Source: Arthrobacter woluwensis
GTDB lineage: Bacteria; Actinomycetota; Actinomycetes; Actinomycetales; Micrococcaceae
Reading direction: 5' to 3'
Length of the DNA stretch: 64,000 bases
Assembly: GCF_030816155.1 (NCBI RefSeq)
Contig: NZ_JAUSXR010000001.1
Span: forward strand, 2,976,001 to 3,040,000
Position 1 is the first letter of the stretch. Each line of letters begins with the position of its first letter. Under the pieces are notes generated by a model. The model was given only the letters and a program-made list of their open reading frames with translations, had not been told where the DNA came from and ran no database searches. Of this stretch, positions 7,592-15,870 are shown in pieces. A program made the translations under genes and the position numbers.

Positions 7592-8227
7592 TTGACCGAG
7601 AACACCGCCGCCTCCGATCGACCCCGTCCAGAAGGGGACCCCCGGGACGCCATCGATTGGACGCAACCGCAGTCCTGGGAGCAGCCCCGGTACGGCGTCC
7701 GCTCGTCCGCAGACGTTCCGCCCTGGCACCCGGAGGCCAATGCGCAGCAGCGTGCGGCCGCCGTCCCGCCGGAGCCGGCACCCGGCGAGGATGTCCTGCG
7801 GGGAGCCCTGTTCGCGCTGGTGGTTCTCCCGCTCGGCATCATCGTCTGGATGCTGCTGTGGGAGGTGCATGTGATCGCGTCGATCGTCACCTTCGGCGTG
7901 GCCGCCGGCGCCGCGCGTCTCTACGTCGTCGGCACCAGGGGCCGCCTGAGCCGCACCGGGGTCTGGGTGATCGTGGGCATCACCGTCGCCACCGCGATTC
8001 TGGCATTCGTCGGCGGAGTCTGGCTCGACGCCGTCGACTTCCTGGGCGGTTCCCCTCTCGCCAGGATCTTCGGCCCGGAGCCGTGGCGCCTCATGGCAGC
8101 CAACCTCGCGTCGAACCCCGACTTCGTCAAGGGCTATTCGGGCGATCTGCTCATGTCCCTCGCCTTCGGCGCGCTGGGCTGCTTCTTAACCCTTCGTCGC
8201 CTCTTCGCGGCCACCCGTAATCGCTGA
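7592..8227 (+). CDS. Four-TM membrane protein of unknown function
   Basis: A 211-residue protein with a ~70-residue hydrophilic, Pro/Arg-rich N-terminus (WTQPQSWEQPRYGVRSSADVPPWHPEA) followed by about four hydrophobic segments (ALFALVVLPLGIIVWMLL, VIASIVTFGVAAGAARLYVV, VWVIVGITVATAILAFVGGVWL, and LLMSLAFGALGCFLTL near the end). TTG at 7592 is chosen because TGGAGGA lies five bases upstream; the GTG at 7553 has no ribosome site. It looks like a monocistronic gene between two repeat copies. No family recognised; likely a conserved actinobacterial hypothetical. Confidence 0.75.
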   Translation: MTENTAASDRPRPEGDPRDAIDWTQPQSWEQPRYGVRSSADVPPWHPEANAQQRAAAVPPEPAPGEDVLRGALFALVVLPLGIIVWMLLWEVHVIASIVTFGVAAGAARLYVVGTRGRLSRTGVWVIVGITVATAILAFVGGVWLDAVDFLGGSPLARIFGPEPWRLMAANLASNPDFVKGYSGDLLMSLAFGALGCFLTLRRLFAATRNR

Positions 8228-8250
8228 GCCTTCCACCACCCTCAAAAAAG

Positions 8251-8320
8251 ATCGACTGCTCCATACGATGTCGAAATCCCCGATTTCCGGGGAAAAACGA
8301 CACCCTATGGAGCAGTCGAT
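8251..8320 (-). repeat. Dispersed 70-bp palindromic repeat, copy B
   Basis: Same ends as copy A, with the inner half inverted (GTCGAAATCCCC...GGGGAAAAACGAC), so it is in the opposite orientation. It sits exactly between two convergent genes, and its stem is extended by AAAG/CTTT, consistent with use as a bidirectional terminator. Confidence 0.93.
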
Positions 8321-8332
8321 CTTTAAGGTGTG

Positions 8333-9660
8333 CTACTTCAGGCCGAGCTGTGCGGTCGGGACCTTGGCCGTCTCGCGGGCGGTCAGTGCCGACACCGCGG
8401 CGATCACGCAGATGACCGCGGCGAAGATCGACGTCTGGACCCAGCCGCCGGGGCCGGTGCCGCCGATCGCCGAGACGATCGTGGGGGCGAAGCCGGCCAT
8501 GAGGAAGCCGAGCTGGGTTCCCACGGCCAGGCCGGAGAAGCGGACCTGGGTGCTGAACATCTCGCCGTAGAAGGACGGCCAGACCGCGTTCGCCGCCGCA
8601 TAGCCGCACGAGAAGTACACGATGGCCGCCGCGAACATCAGCGGGATGGAGCCGGACTGCAGACTCAGGAAGAACAGCGGCGTCATGACCGCGCTGGACA
8701 GGGCGCCGTAGACGAACAGCGGCTTGCGGCCGAAGCGGTCGGCCAGCGTGCCGAAGAACGGTTGGGTGCCGAGGGCCACCACGTTCGCCACGACCACGAG
8801 CCACAGCGTCACAGTGCTGTCCACATGGGCGACCTGCTTGCCGTAGCTGATGGCGAGCGTTCCGAAGACGGTGCTGATCGCGGCGATGAAGGCGCAGCAG
8901 ACGACGCGGATCACGTCACGCCAGTGATACTTCATCAGCTCGACGAAGGGCAGCCGAGCCTTCTTGGCCTCGGCGAAGGTGGTGTGGGCTCGTGCAGGCT
9001 GCGGCGGATGAAGAACGCGACCACGACGACGGCGGCGCTCAGCCAGAACGGGATGCGCCAGCCGATGCCGTACTTGAGGTCGTCCGGCAAGGCGACGACG
9101 GGGATGAAGGCCAGGGCGGCGAGGATCTGCCCGCCCTGGGTCCCGGTGAGGGTCCACGAGGTGAAGAACGCGCGACGGTCGTCGGGGGCGTGTTCCAGCG
9201 TCATCGAGGAGGCGCCGGCCTGTTCACCGGCCGCGGAGAGCCCCTGGCAGAGGCGTGCGAGGACCAGGAGAGCGGGCGCCCACCAGCCCACCGTCTTGAA
9301 GTCGGGGAGGCAGCCGATGACGAAGGTCGAGGCGCCCATCAGGACCAGGGTGAACATGAGCACCCTCTGTCGTCCGAGACGGTCGCCGAAGTGACCGAGG
9401 AAGACCGCGCCCACGGGCCGGGCGATGTAGGCGAAGCCGAAGGTCGCGAAGGACATGATGGTGGCGTTCGCGTCGGCGCTCGGGAAGAACACCTTGGGGA
9501 AGATCAGCGCCGCGGCGGAGCCGAAGATGAAGAAGTCGTAGTACTCCACCGCGCTGCCGAGGAAGCTGGCCAGGGCGGCCTTCCGGGGAGTGCCGGAGTG
9601 GCCCGCGGCCGCTCCGGAGGGGACGGCGCCCGGCGCTGCGGGCGGAAGGGTCTGGTTCAT
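8333..9660 (-). pseudogene. Metabolite:H+ symporter (MFS, ShiA-like), disrupted by a frameshift
   Basis: The N-terminal part (from ATG 9660, after GAAGGAA) reads SAVEYYDFFIFGSAAALIFP, FGDRLGRQRV and LARLCQGLSAAGEQAGAS, the hallmark of the MHS family that includes the shikimate carrier ShiA. Near 8985, after RRSLHEP, the frame is lost; the family sequence continues in another frame as TTFAEAKKARLPFVELMKYHW through DRFGRKPLFVYG to the end at 8333. A net one-base shift separates the halves. Both halves are otherwise clean, so this is either a recent inactivation or a sequence error. It is divergent from an IclR gene and close to qsuD-qsuB, so shikimate or quinate uptake is the likely original role. 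Confidence 0.8.
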
Positions 9661-9812
9661 GGGATTCCTTCGGTGTGACGGCGATGTCGCATCAGGGTGG
9701 AGTCGCTGGGGTGAATGCGGGCGGCCGGCCCGGATCACGGTTTCGGCTGGCGAGAGAATTCCCGCTCGACAACAGCTTCCGGATCATGAGAGCTGTTGGT
9801 GCGATATAGAAG

Positions 9813-9841
9813 ATTCTGGCTGTGAGCGCCGTCACTGTCAA
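9813..9841 (-). promoter_or_regulatory. Promoter of the MFS gene, overlapped by a small inverted repeat
   Basis: On the minus strand TTGACA (9841-9836) is followed after 17 bases by CAGAAT (9818-9813). The palindrome AGAA-GA-TTCT (9809-9818) covers the -10 box and could be a site for the divergent IclR protein. Confidence 0.5.
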
Positions 9842-9894
9842 GAATTTTTCTCACGATCTAGATATAGCTCTCACAATGTGGCAATCTTCTCTTC

Positions 9895-10665
9895 ATGAGC
9901 GAGAAGGAAACCGGCAAGACGGACATGATCGGCAAGGCGCTGAGTCTGCTGGTGCTGCTGGGCGACGAGCCCCGTGGCGCGAGCGCAGCGGAGCTGGCAC
10001 GCCGATCCGATCTGCCGTTCAGCACCGCCTACCGGCTGCTCGGATCCCTGACGCGGGACGGTTTCGTGGATTACGAGCCCGAGGGGCGGCGGTACCACCT
10101 GGGCCTCCGGGTCTTCCAGTTGGGGCAGCGCGTCTCCAATCACCACGGCTTCGCCGGGACGGCCCGGCCGGTCCTGCAACGGGTCACCGAAGGCACGGGT
10201 GAGGCGACGATCCTCTCCGTCCGGGATCAGCACCGCTACCTGACCGTGAACAAGGTGGACGGCCCCCAGATGTTCCGCGTCACGAGCGACCCCGGACACC
10301 TCGGCCAGCTGCACACGACGGCGGTGGGCAAGGTCCTCGTGGCGTTCGCGCCGGAGGACGAGCGGGAGGCGCTCCTCGACGAGCTGGAGCTGACGCCGCT
10401 GACCGAGCACTCGATCACGGACCGCGAAGCGTTCCGCGCCGAGATCGCCCGCGTCCGGCACCAGGGCTTCGCCCTCATGGACGAGGAGAACGAGATCGGC
10501 ATGCGGGCCATCGCGGTGCCGGTGCTCGCCGGCCACGGCGGCGTGCTCGCGGCCCTCGCCACGGCGGCGCCGGTGTTCCGGATGAGCGTGGAGCAACTGC
10601 AGGGCGCCGTCCCCCTCCTGCGGGACGCGGCGGGCGAGCTGGCCGCGCGCCTGCCGGCACGATGA
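9895..10665 (+). CDS. IclR family transcriptional regulator
   Basis: A 256-residue regulator. N-terminal helix-turn-helix: MIGKALSLLVLLGDEPRGASAAELARRSDLPFSTAYRLLGSLTRDGFVDYE; C-terminal IclR effector domain with the usual LHTTAVGKVLVAFAP segment and the IAVPVLAGHGGVLAALA strand. The first ATG (9895) has a poor ribosome site; an in-frame ATG at 9925 (MIGKALSL) is a possible alternative. Divergent from the disrupted shikimate-type carrier and 180 bases upstream of qsuD, so it most likely senses a hydroaromatic acid such as shikimate or quinate. This is the first of three IclR genes in the aromatic block. Confidence 0.88.
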   Translation: MSEKETGKTDMIGKALSLLVLLGDEPRGASAAELARRSDLPFSTAYRLLGSLTRDGFVDYEPEGRRYHLGLRVFQLGQRVSNHHGFAGTARPVLQRVTEGTGEATILSVRDQHRYLTVNKVDGPQMFRVTSDPGHLGQLHTTAVGKVLVAFAPEDEREALLDELELTPLTEHSITDREAFRAEIARVRHQGFALMDEENEIGMRAIAVPVLAGHGGVLAALATAAPVFRMSVEQLQGAVPLLRDAAGELAARLPAR

Positions 10666-10727
10666 GCGCCGGGACGAGCGACGCGATGAGCGACGCACTC
10701 GCCCGCAGCGTGACGAGCGCGCCGAGC

Positions 10728-10753
10728 GCGACGCCAGTTCGCGACGCCAGTTC
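10728..10753. repeat. 13-bp tandem duplication beside the qsu operator
   Basis: GCGACGCCAGTTC occurs twice head-to-tail (10728-10740, 10741-10753). The end of the second unit forms part of the operator that starts at 10750. Confidence 0.8.
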
Positions 10754-10764
10754 GCGATACGAAC
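10750..10764. promoter_or_regulatory. IclR/PcaR-type operator upstream of qsuD
   Basis: GTTCGCGATACGAAC: inverted repeat GTTCG-N5-CGAAC, 15 bp. The same pattern occurs upstream of pcaH, and it matches in length and outline the published 15-bp PcaR/PcaU-type site of pseudomonads (GTTCGATAATCGCAC). It ends two bases before the proposed -35 box of qsuD. Confidence 0.7.
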
Positions 10765-10766
10765 AC

Positions 10767-10797
10767 TTGTACTTGATGTGAACATGGTGTGTACCCT
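10767..10797 (+). promoter_or_regulatory. Putative qsuD promoter
   Basis: TTGTAC (10767-10772) and TACCCT (10792-10797), 19 bases apart, between the operator and the qsuD start. The long spacing and weak -10 suggest a promoter that needs activation, as is usual for PcaR/PcaU-type regulators. Confidence 0.45.
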
Positions 10798-10847
10798 GAG
10801 TCATACCGTCCGGCACTGAACCTCAGGCCGACAAAGGAGCGAAGAGC

Positions 10848-11771
10848 ATGAGCACTCGAGCAGGATCATTCCTGGTGGGCCTGGTGGGCGAAGGGGTACT
10901 TCCGTCCCTCACGCCACCGATGCACGAGCGGGAGGGCGACCGGCAGGGCCTTCGGTACCTCTACCGTCCCCTCGACCTGCTCGAGACAGGCATCCCCGCC
11001 GCCTCGATCGGCGATCTGCTGCACTGGGCCTCCGACCTCGGCTTCAACGGCCTGAACATCACCCACCCCTGCAAGCAGCTCGTGATGGCGCACCTCGACG
11101 AGGTGTCCGAGGATGCCCGGCGGCTCGCCGCAGTGAACACCGTGGTGATCGAGGACGGACGGTTCATCGGCCACAACACCGATTTCTCCGGCTTCGCCCG
11201 CGCCCTCGCCGACGGCCTGCCGGGAGCTTCGCTGGAGCGGGTGGTGCAGCTGGGTGCGGGAGGCGCCGGGTCCGCCGTCGCCTACGCGCTCCTGACCGCC
11301 GGCGTCGGGGTGCTGGATCTGGTGGACACGGACCCCGTCCGGAGCACCGAGCGGGCCGATGGTCTGAGGGAGCTGTTCCCTGGCGCGGTCGTCACCGCAC
11401 ACACCCCGGAAGAGCTGCCGACGCTCCTGCCGCTCGCCGCGGGTCTGGTGCACTGCACGCCCGTCGGGATGGCGGCGCACCCCGGACTGCCGCTGGATCC
11501 GGCGCTGCTGGAACCCCGGCACTGGGTGGCGGACATCGTCTACCGGCCGCTCGAGACCGAACTGGTGCGCCGGGCCCGGGCCATCGGCTGCCGCGTCCTG
11601 GACGGGGGCCGCATGGCGGTGGGCCAGGCCGCCGACGCCTTCCGGCTCTTCACCGGCCGCGAAGCCGACGCCGGGCGCATGCGCGAGCACTTCCTGGAGC
11701 TGATCGCGGCGGAGGACGCCGCAGCCGGCGCGGCCCCGGACAGCACCGCCGCCACGGAAGGGGGCCGCTGA
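10848..11771 (+). CDS. qsuD: Quinate/shikimate dehydrogenase (AroE family)
   Basis: Oxidises quinate or shikimate to 3-dehydroquinate or 3-dehydroshikimate with NAD(P). The 307-residue protein has the substrate-binding SLTPPMHE segment, NITHPCK with the catalytic Lys, AVNTVVIEDGRFIGHNTDFSG with the catalytic Asp, the Rossmann loop QLGAGGAGSAVAYALL, and GMAVGQAADAFRLFTG near the C-terminus. The overlap with the dehydratase gene (TGATG) and the IclR-type operator in front argue for the catabolic QsuD role rather than biosynthetic AroE. Start 10848 follows AAAGGAGCGAAGAGC. Choice between quinate and shikimate as main substrate is open. Confidence 0.85.
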   Translation: MSTRAGSFLVGLVGEGVLPSLTPPMHEREGDRQGLRYLYRPLDLLETGIPAASIGDLLHWASDLGFNGLNITHPCKQLVMAHLDEVSEDARRLAAVNTVVIEDGRFIGHNTDFSGFARALADGLPGASLERVVQLGAGGAGSAVAYALLTAGVGVLDLVDTDPVRSTERADGLRELFPGAVVTAHTPEELPTLLPLAAGLVHCTPVGMAAHPGLPLDPALLEPRHWVADIVYRPLETELVRRARAIGCRVLDGGRMAVGQAADAFRLFTGREADAGRMREHFLELIAAEDAAAGAAPDSTAATEGGR

Positions 11772-13657
11772 TGCGCACGGGAGTCGCCACCGTCTGCCTG
11801 TCCGGCACACTCCGCGAGAAGATGCAGGCCTGCGCCATCGCCGGCTTCGACGGGATCGAGATCTTCGAGCCCGATCTGATCACCTCCCCGCTCAGCCCCG
11901 AGGACGTCCGCACGCTGGCCGCCGACCTCGGCCTCGGCCTGGACCTGTACCAGCCGTTCCGCGATTTCGACAGCGTCCCCGAAAATCTCCTGCGGGAGAA
12001 CCTCCGCCGCGCCGACGCGAAATTCCGCCTCATGTCCCGGCTCGGCATGGACACGATCCTCGTGTGCAGCAACGTCGCCACCGCGCAGATCGACGACGAC
12101 GGCCTGCGCGCCGAGCAGCTCGCCCGCCTCGCGGAGCTGGCCGGTGAGCACGGGGTGAAGGTCGCTTACGAGGCGCTGGCGTGGGGCAAGTACGTCAACG
12201 ACTACGAACACGCGCACCGGCTCGTCGAGATGGTGAACCACCCGAACCTCGGCACCTGCCTGGACTCGTTCCACATCCTCTCCCGGGACTGGGACACCGC
12301 GCCGATCGAGACGTTCGCTCCGGAGAAAATCTTCTTCGTCCAGGTGGCGGACGCCCCGCGCCTCTCCATGGACGTCCTGTCCTGGAGCCGGCACCACCGG
12401 GTATTCCCGGGCGAGGGGCAGTTCGCCCTGGCGAAGTTCATGGGCCACGTGATCCGGGCGGGCTACTCCGGTCCGGTCTCCCTCGAGGTGTTCAACGACG
12501 TCTTCCGGCAGGCCGATGTGGACCGAACCGCGGTGGACGCCATGCGGTCGCTCATCTGGCTGGAGGAGCAGAGCGCGCGCTGGCTCACCGAGCAGAACGG
12601 GGACTCGGAAGGGGCGCGTCGCCGTCGTCATCCGATGGAGCTGGCCACCCTGCCCAGGGTTCCGGAGCCCGCCGGCTTCGACTTCGCCGAGGTGAAGGCC
12701 GAGGACACCGCCGGTCTGGAGACGCTGCTCGGGCACCTCGGCTTCAGTTTCGCGGGGCGTCACCGCACCAAGGACGTCCAGCTCTGGACGCTGGGGCAGG
12801 CGCGCGTCATCATCAACGAGCAGGCGCCCTCCCAGGCCGAGCCCGCGATCGCCGCGCTCGGCTTCGACGTCGAGTCACCGCTGCTCGCCTCCGCCCGCGC
12901 CCAGCAGCTGAAGGCGCCCGCGGTCGCCCGCACGGTCCAGGCCGACGAGGAGGTCTTCCAGGGGGTCTCCGCCCCGGATTCCACGGAGATCTTCCTGTGC
13001 CAGAGCCGGCCCGGCGGGGTGGCCGTGTGGACCCACGAATTCGGTGACGGGGAACGCCCCGGGGAAGCGAACGGCGCCGCGAGGATCGACCACGTGAACC
13101 TGGCACAGCCATGGCAGCACTTCGACGAGGCCGTCCTCTTCTACACGAGCGCCCTGGCCCTGGAACCCGCGCCGTTCGCGGAGGTGCCCAGCCCCACCGG
13201 CCTGGTCCGTTCGCAGGTCATGCAGACCTCGGACCGTGCCGTGCGCCTGGTGCTCAATCTCGCGCCCGTGATCCAGCAGGGCCTCGGTGCGGGCGGGAAC
13301 CCGGGCCGCAAGACCTACCAGGAGCACATCGCCTTCGCCGTGGACGACCTCGTGTCCACGGCTCGCGCGGCGAAGGACCGCGGGCTGGAATTCTTGCCCA
13401 TCCCCGCCAACTACTACGAGGACCTGGACGCCCGGTTCCAGCTCGATCCGGACTTCCTGGCCACCCTCCGGAACCTCGATCTCCTCTACGACCGCGACGG
13501 CGACGGCGAGTTCCTGCACTTCTACACCGCCACGGTGGGCAGCGTCTTCTTCGAGATGGTGGAGCGACGCGGCGGCTATGACGGCTACGGCGCCGCGAAC
13601 GCCCCGGTCCGCCACGCCGTCCAGTACGACGCCCGTCAGGACCGGCCGTCCGCCTGA
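11771..13657 (+). CDS. qsuB: 3-dehydroshikimate dehydratase, two-domain QsuB type
   Basis: Converts 3-dehydroshikimate to protocatechuate, linking the shikimate pool to the beta-ketoadipate pathway. Two domains: residues 1-280 are a sugar-phosphate isomerase-like TIM barrel (FDGIEIFEPDLITSPLSPEDV, YEALAWGKYVNDYEHAHRLV, CLDSFHILS), which carries the dehydratase activity in characterised homologues; residues ~300-620 resemble 4-hydroxyphenylpyruvate dioxygenase (two VOC modules) with the His-His-Glu metal ligands apparently retained in RIDHVNLAQPW, YQEHIAFAVDD and FFEMVERRGGYDGYG. The length of 628 matches the fused QsuB form. Translationally coupled to qsuD through TGATG. Confidence 0.88.
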   Translation: MRTGVATVCLSGTLREKMQACAIAGFDGIEIFEPDLITSPLSPEDVRTLAADLGLGLDLYQPFRDFDSVPENLLRENLRRADAKFRLMSRLGMDTILVCSNVATAQIDDDGLRAEQLARLAELAGEHGVKVAYEALAWGKYVNDYEHAHRLVEMVNHPNLGTCLDSFHILSRDWDTAPIETFAPEKIFFVQVADAPRLSMDVLSWSRHHRVFPGEGQFALAKFMGHVIRAGYSGPVSLEVFNDVFRQADVDRTAVDAMRSLIWLEEQSARWLTEQNGDSEGARRRRHPMELATLPRVPEPAGFDFAEVKAEDTAGLETLLGHLGFSFAGRHRTKDVQLWTLGQARVIINEQAPSQAEPAIAALGFDVESPLLASARAQQLKAPAVARTVQADEEVFQGVSAPDSTEIFLCQSRPGGVAVWTHEFGDGERPGEANGAARIDHVNLAQPWQHFDEAVLFYTSALALEPAPFAEVPSPTGLVRSQVMQTSDRAVRLVLNLAPVIQQGLGAGGNPGRKTYQEHIAFAVDDLVSTARAAKDRGLEFLPIPANYYEDLDARFQLDPDFLATLRNLDLLYDRDGDGEFLHFYTATVGSVFFEMVERRGGYDGYGAANAPVRHAVQYDARQDRPSA

Positions 13658-13687
13658 GCGGCGCGGCCCGGCACGAGGAGGTGTCCC

Positions 13688-14437
13688 ATGGCGAACTCCG
13701 CATCCGGTGACTCCGTGGTGGACCGCGTGGTGCGGCTGCTGGCCGCCTTCCCGGAAGGCACCCCACGGCTCAGCCTCTCCGACCTCGCGGCCCGGGCGGG
13801 GCTTCCGCTGTCCTCCGCGCATCGCCTCGTCCGGCAGATGAGCGATCACGGGCTCCTCGACGTCGAGGAGGGCGGCGCGGTCAAGCCCGGGCTGCGCCTC
13901 TGGGAACTCGTCAGCAGGAACGCGCCCACCCTGGAACTGCGCACCGTGGCCCTGCCGTTCATGGAGGACATCCAGCAGGTGCTCCGGCAGAACGTGAACC
14001 TCGCCGTGCTGGATGGGCAGGACGCCTTGTTCGTGGAGCGGCTCTCCCGGCCGGGCTCCGTGACGAACCGCGCGACGGTCGCGGGCCGGCTTCCCGTGTA
14101 CATCTCCTCGGCGGGTCTGGCGCTCATGGCGTTCCAGCCCCGCGAGGTCCAGGCGGAGTACGTGACGCGGCAGATCCTCGCCGGCGCCGTGCCGGAGGAC
14201 GAACTCCGCCAGCGGCTCGCGGAGACCGCCCGCAACGGGTATGCCCAACTCGTGGGGATCCTCGACCCCGAGACGTCGGGCATCGCCGCACCCGTGCTCG
14301 ACCCGCAGGGCCACGCGGTGGCCGCGCTCGGCGTCGTCGTCCCGGTGACGGAGGTGCGCCTCCGGGAGATCGTGGCGGCGCTCCAGGGCGCGGCGCAGGG
14401 CGTGCGGCGCGGCCTGGAGACGATCCGGCGGGCTTAG
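13688..14437 (+). CDS. IclR family transcriptional regulator
   Basis: A 249-residue protein with an N-terminal helix-turn-helix (VVDRVVRLLAAFPEGTPRLSLSDLAARAGLPLSSAHRLVRQMSDHGLLD) and a C-terminal IclR effector domain (LPVYISSAGLALMAF, IAAPVLDPQGHAVAALGVVVP). It starts 30 bases after qsuB behind GAGGAGGTG, so it is probably the last gene of the qsu operon. Its stop codon overlaps the stop of the convergent aromatic-acid transporter by three bases. It may control qsuDB, the transporter or pobA. Confidence 0.87.
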   Translation: MANSASGDSVVDRVVRLLAAFPEGTPRLSLSDLAARAGLPLSSAHRLVRQMSDHGLLDVEEGGAVKPGLRLWELVSRNAPTLELRTVALPFMEDIQQVLRQNVNLAVLDGQDALFVERLSRPGSVTNRATVAGRLPVYISSAGLALMAFQPREVQAEYVTRQILAGAVPEDELRQRLAETARNGYAQLVGILDPETSGIAAPVLDPQGHAVAALGVVVPVTEVRLREIVAALQGAAQGVRRGLETIRRA

Positions 14438-15690
14438 TCCACCGGGCGCGACGTCGGGACGAACAGCAGCGCGGCCAGCGCGGCCACCGCGGCGAGGGCG
14501 AACACGTAGAAGCCCCACGGGTAGGCGATGCCTCCGGCGACGAGCGCTCCCGTGACGGCCGGCCCCAGAATCGCCCCCACGCGGCCCACGCCCGCGGAGA
14601 ATCCGAGCGCGGTGCCCGTGAGTTCACGGGGGAAGAGCTGGCTCACCCACGCGTACACCAGGACCTGCGCGCTGAACACGAACACCCCGGTGACGAAGAC
14701 GGCCAGGTCGAGCAGGATCTCGTTCTGGAGCTTCAGGCTGAGCAGGGCGAGCAGCACCGCGGCCAGGCCGAACCAGAGCAGGGTGATCCGCTTGGTGCCG
14801 TGCCGGTCAGCGAGCCAGCCGGCCAGCAGGAGCCCCGCCACGGCACCGAGATTCAGGATGAACAGCAGGGCGAGGGACGAGCTCATCGAGTACCCGGCAC
14901 TCGCCATGAGGGTCGGGAGCCAGGTGTTCAGGCCGTACACGAGCAGCAGCCCCATGAAGGACGCGGCCGCGATGCCCGCCGCGATGAGCGGGTACGGCTT
15001 CCGCAGCAGGACCTTCAGGCCCGGCTTCGCGCCGCCGTCGGCCACCGCCTGGCCGCCCTCGGAGGCGCCCACGGCGAGCCGGTCCACGGTGGTGTCCGGC
15101 AGCCGGAACCACAGGATCGGCGCGAGGACGAGCCCGGCGACGCCGCCGATCACGAACACGGCCCGCCAGTTGGGAATGAGGGCCAGCGCGAGCAGCGACG
15201 TCACGACGGCGCCGGCGTGATAGCCGGTCATGGTGCGGGTGGTGGCACGGGCGGCGGAGGACGCGGGGGCGAAGTCGTTCATGTAGGCCAGGGCCGCGGG
15301 CAGGCAGGCGCCGAGCCCGACGCCGGCGAGCAGCCGGAAGGCGCTGAAGACCGCGACGTTCGGCGCCACGGTCACGGCCAGGGTGAAGACGGAGAACCAC
15401 AGCACGCAGGCGACCAGAAGGCGCTTACGGCCGAAGCGGTCGGAGAGGGGCGCGATGAAGAGCGCGCCGAGTCCCACGCCCACGAGCGAGAGGGTGGCGG
15501 CCAGGGTGGCCCCTGCAGGATCGAAACCGAGGTCCTTGCTCTTGAGCAGGGTCGGGATCACGGCTCCGAGGACCACCAGGTCGAAGCCGTCCAGCACCAT
15601 GGCCAGCCAGCAGAGGGCGGCCGGCCCGGAGGACCGGGGGCGGGACTGGGCGAGGGAAGGGGACGGCGGGGAGGGGGACGGCATTGTCAC
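14434..15690 (-). CDS. pcaK: Aromatic acid:H+ symporter (MFS, PcaK-like)
   Basis: Twelve-helix MFS carrier of about 418 residues for uptake of aromatic acids such as 4-hydroxybenzoate or protocatechuate. Diagnostic of the AAHS family is the first-helix motif LDGFDLVVLGAVIPTLL, followed by SLVGVGLGALFIAPLSDRFGRKRLL and, after helix 8, GWLADRHGTKR. The start is placed at GTG 15690 because AGGAGG lies seven bases upstream; the ATG six bases further in has poor spacing. Divergent from pobA with a palindromic operator between them, so both are likely induced together by 4-hydroxybenzoate. The symbol reflects family, not proven substrate. Confidence 0.82.
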   Translation of the reverse strand: MTMPSPSPPSPSLAQSRPRSSGPAALCWLAMVLDGFDLVVLGAVIPTLLKSKDLGFDPAGATLAATLSLVGVGLGALFIAPLSDRFGRKRLLVACVLWFSVFTLAVTVAPNVAVFSAFRLLAGVGLGACLPAALAYMNDFAPASSAARATTRTMTGYHAGAVVTSLLALALIPNWRAVFVIGGVAGLVLAPILWFRLPDTTVDRLAVGASEGGQAVADGGAKPGLKVLLRKPYPLIAAGIAAASFMGLLLVYGLNTWLPTLMASAGYSMSSSLALLFILNLGAVAGLLLAGWLADRHGTKRITLLWFGLAAVLLALLSLKLQNEILLDLAVFVTGVFVFSAQVLVYAWVSQLFPRELTGTALGFSAGVGRVGAILGPAVTGALVAGGIAYPWGFYVFALAAVAALAALLFVPTSRPVD

Positions 15691-15759
15691 GAAAGGACCT
15701 CCTGAAGGGGATGGGTGTGAGAGGTGTATCACTTTCCCAACCCGGTCCGGAACGCGGTT

Positions 15760-15774
15760 TTCCATTGAATGGAA
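15760..15774. promoter_or_regulatory. Palindromic operator between the PcaK-like gene and pobA
   Basis: TTCCATT-G-AATGGAA is a perfect 7-1-7 inverted repeat, 70 bases from the transporter start and 97 bases from the pobA start. It differs from the GTTCG-N5-CGAAC sites of the qsu and pca operons, so a different regulator is expected. Confidence 0.6.
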
Positions 15775-15870
15775 CAGGACTTGGTCCAGAAGGTGATCCG
15801 GAGCACACTCGTCAGAGTCGTTCCGGGCCGATCCGATGAGGGGTCGGTCCCTGCCGAAAGAGAGGCGCCC

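Noticed and set aside
7422..8320. Repeat copies A and B as ends of a composite transposon
   Set aside because: They are in inverted orientation around one gene, but the gene is a membrane protein without transposase features, and no target-site duplication is visible; three further copies elsewhere point to a dispersed family.
12875..14518. Long minus-strand frame across qsuB and the IclR gene
   Set aside because: Opposite strand of two clear genes; no domain or ribosome site.
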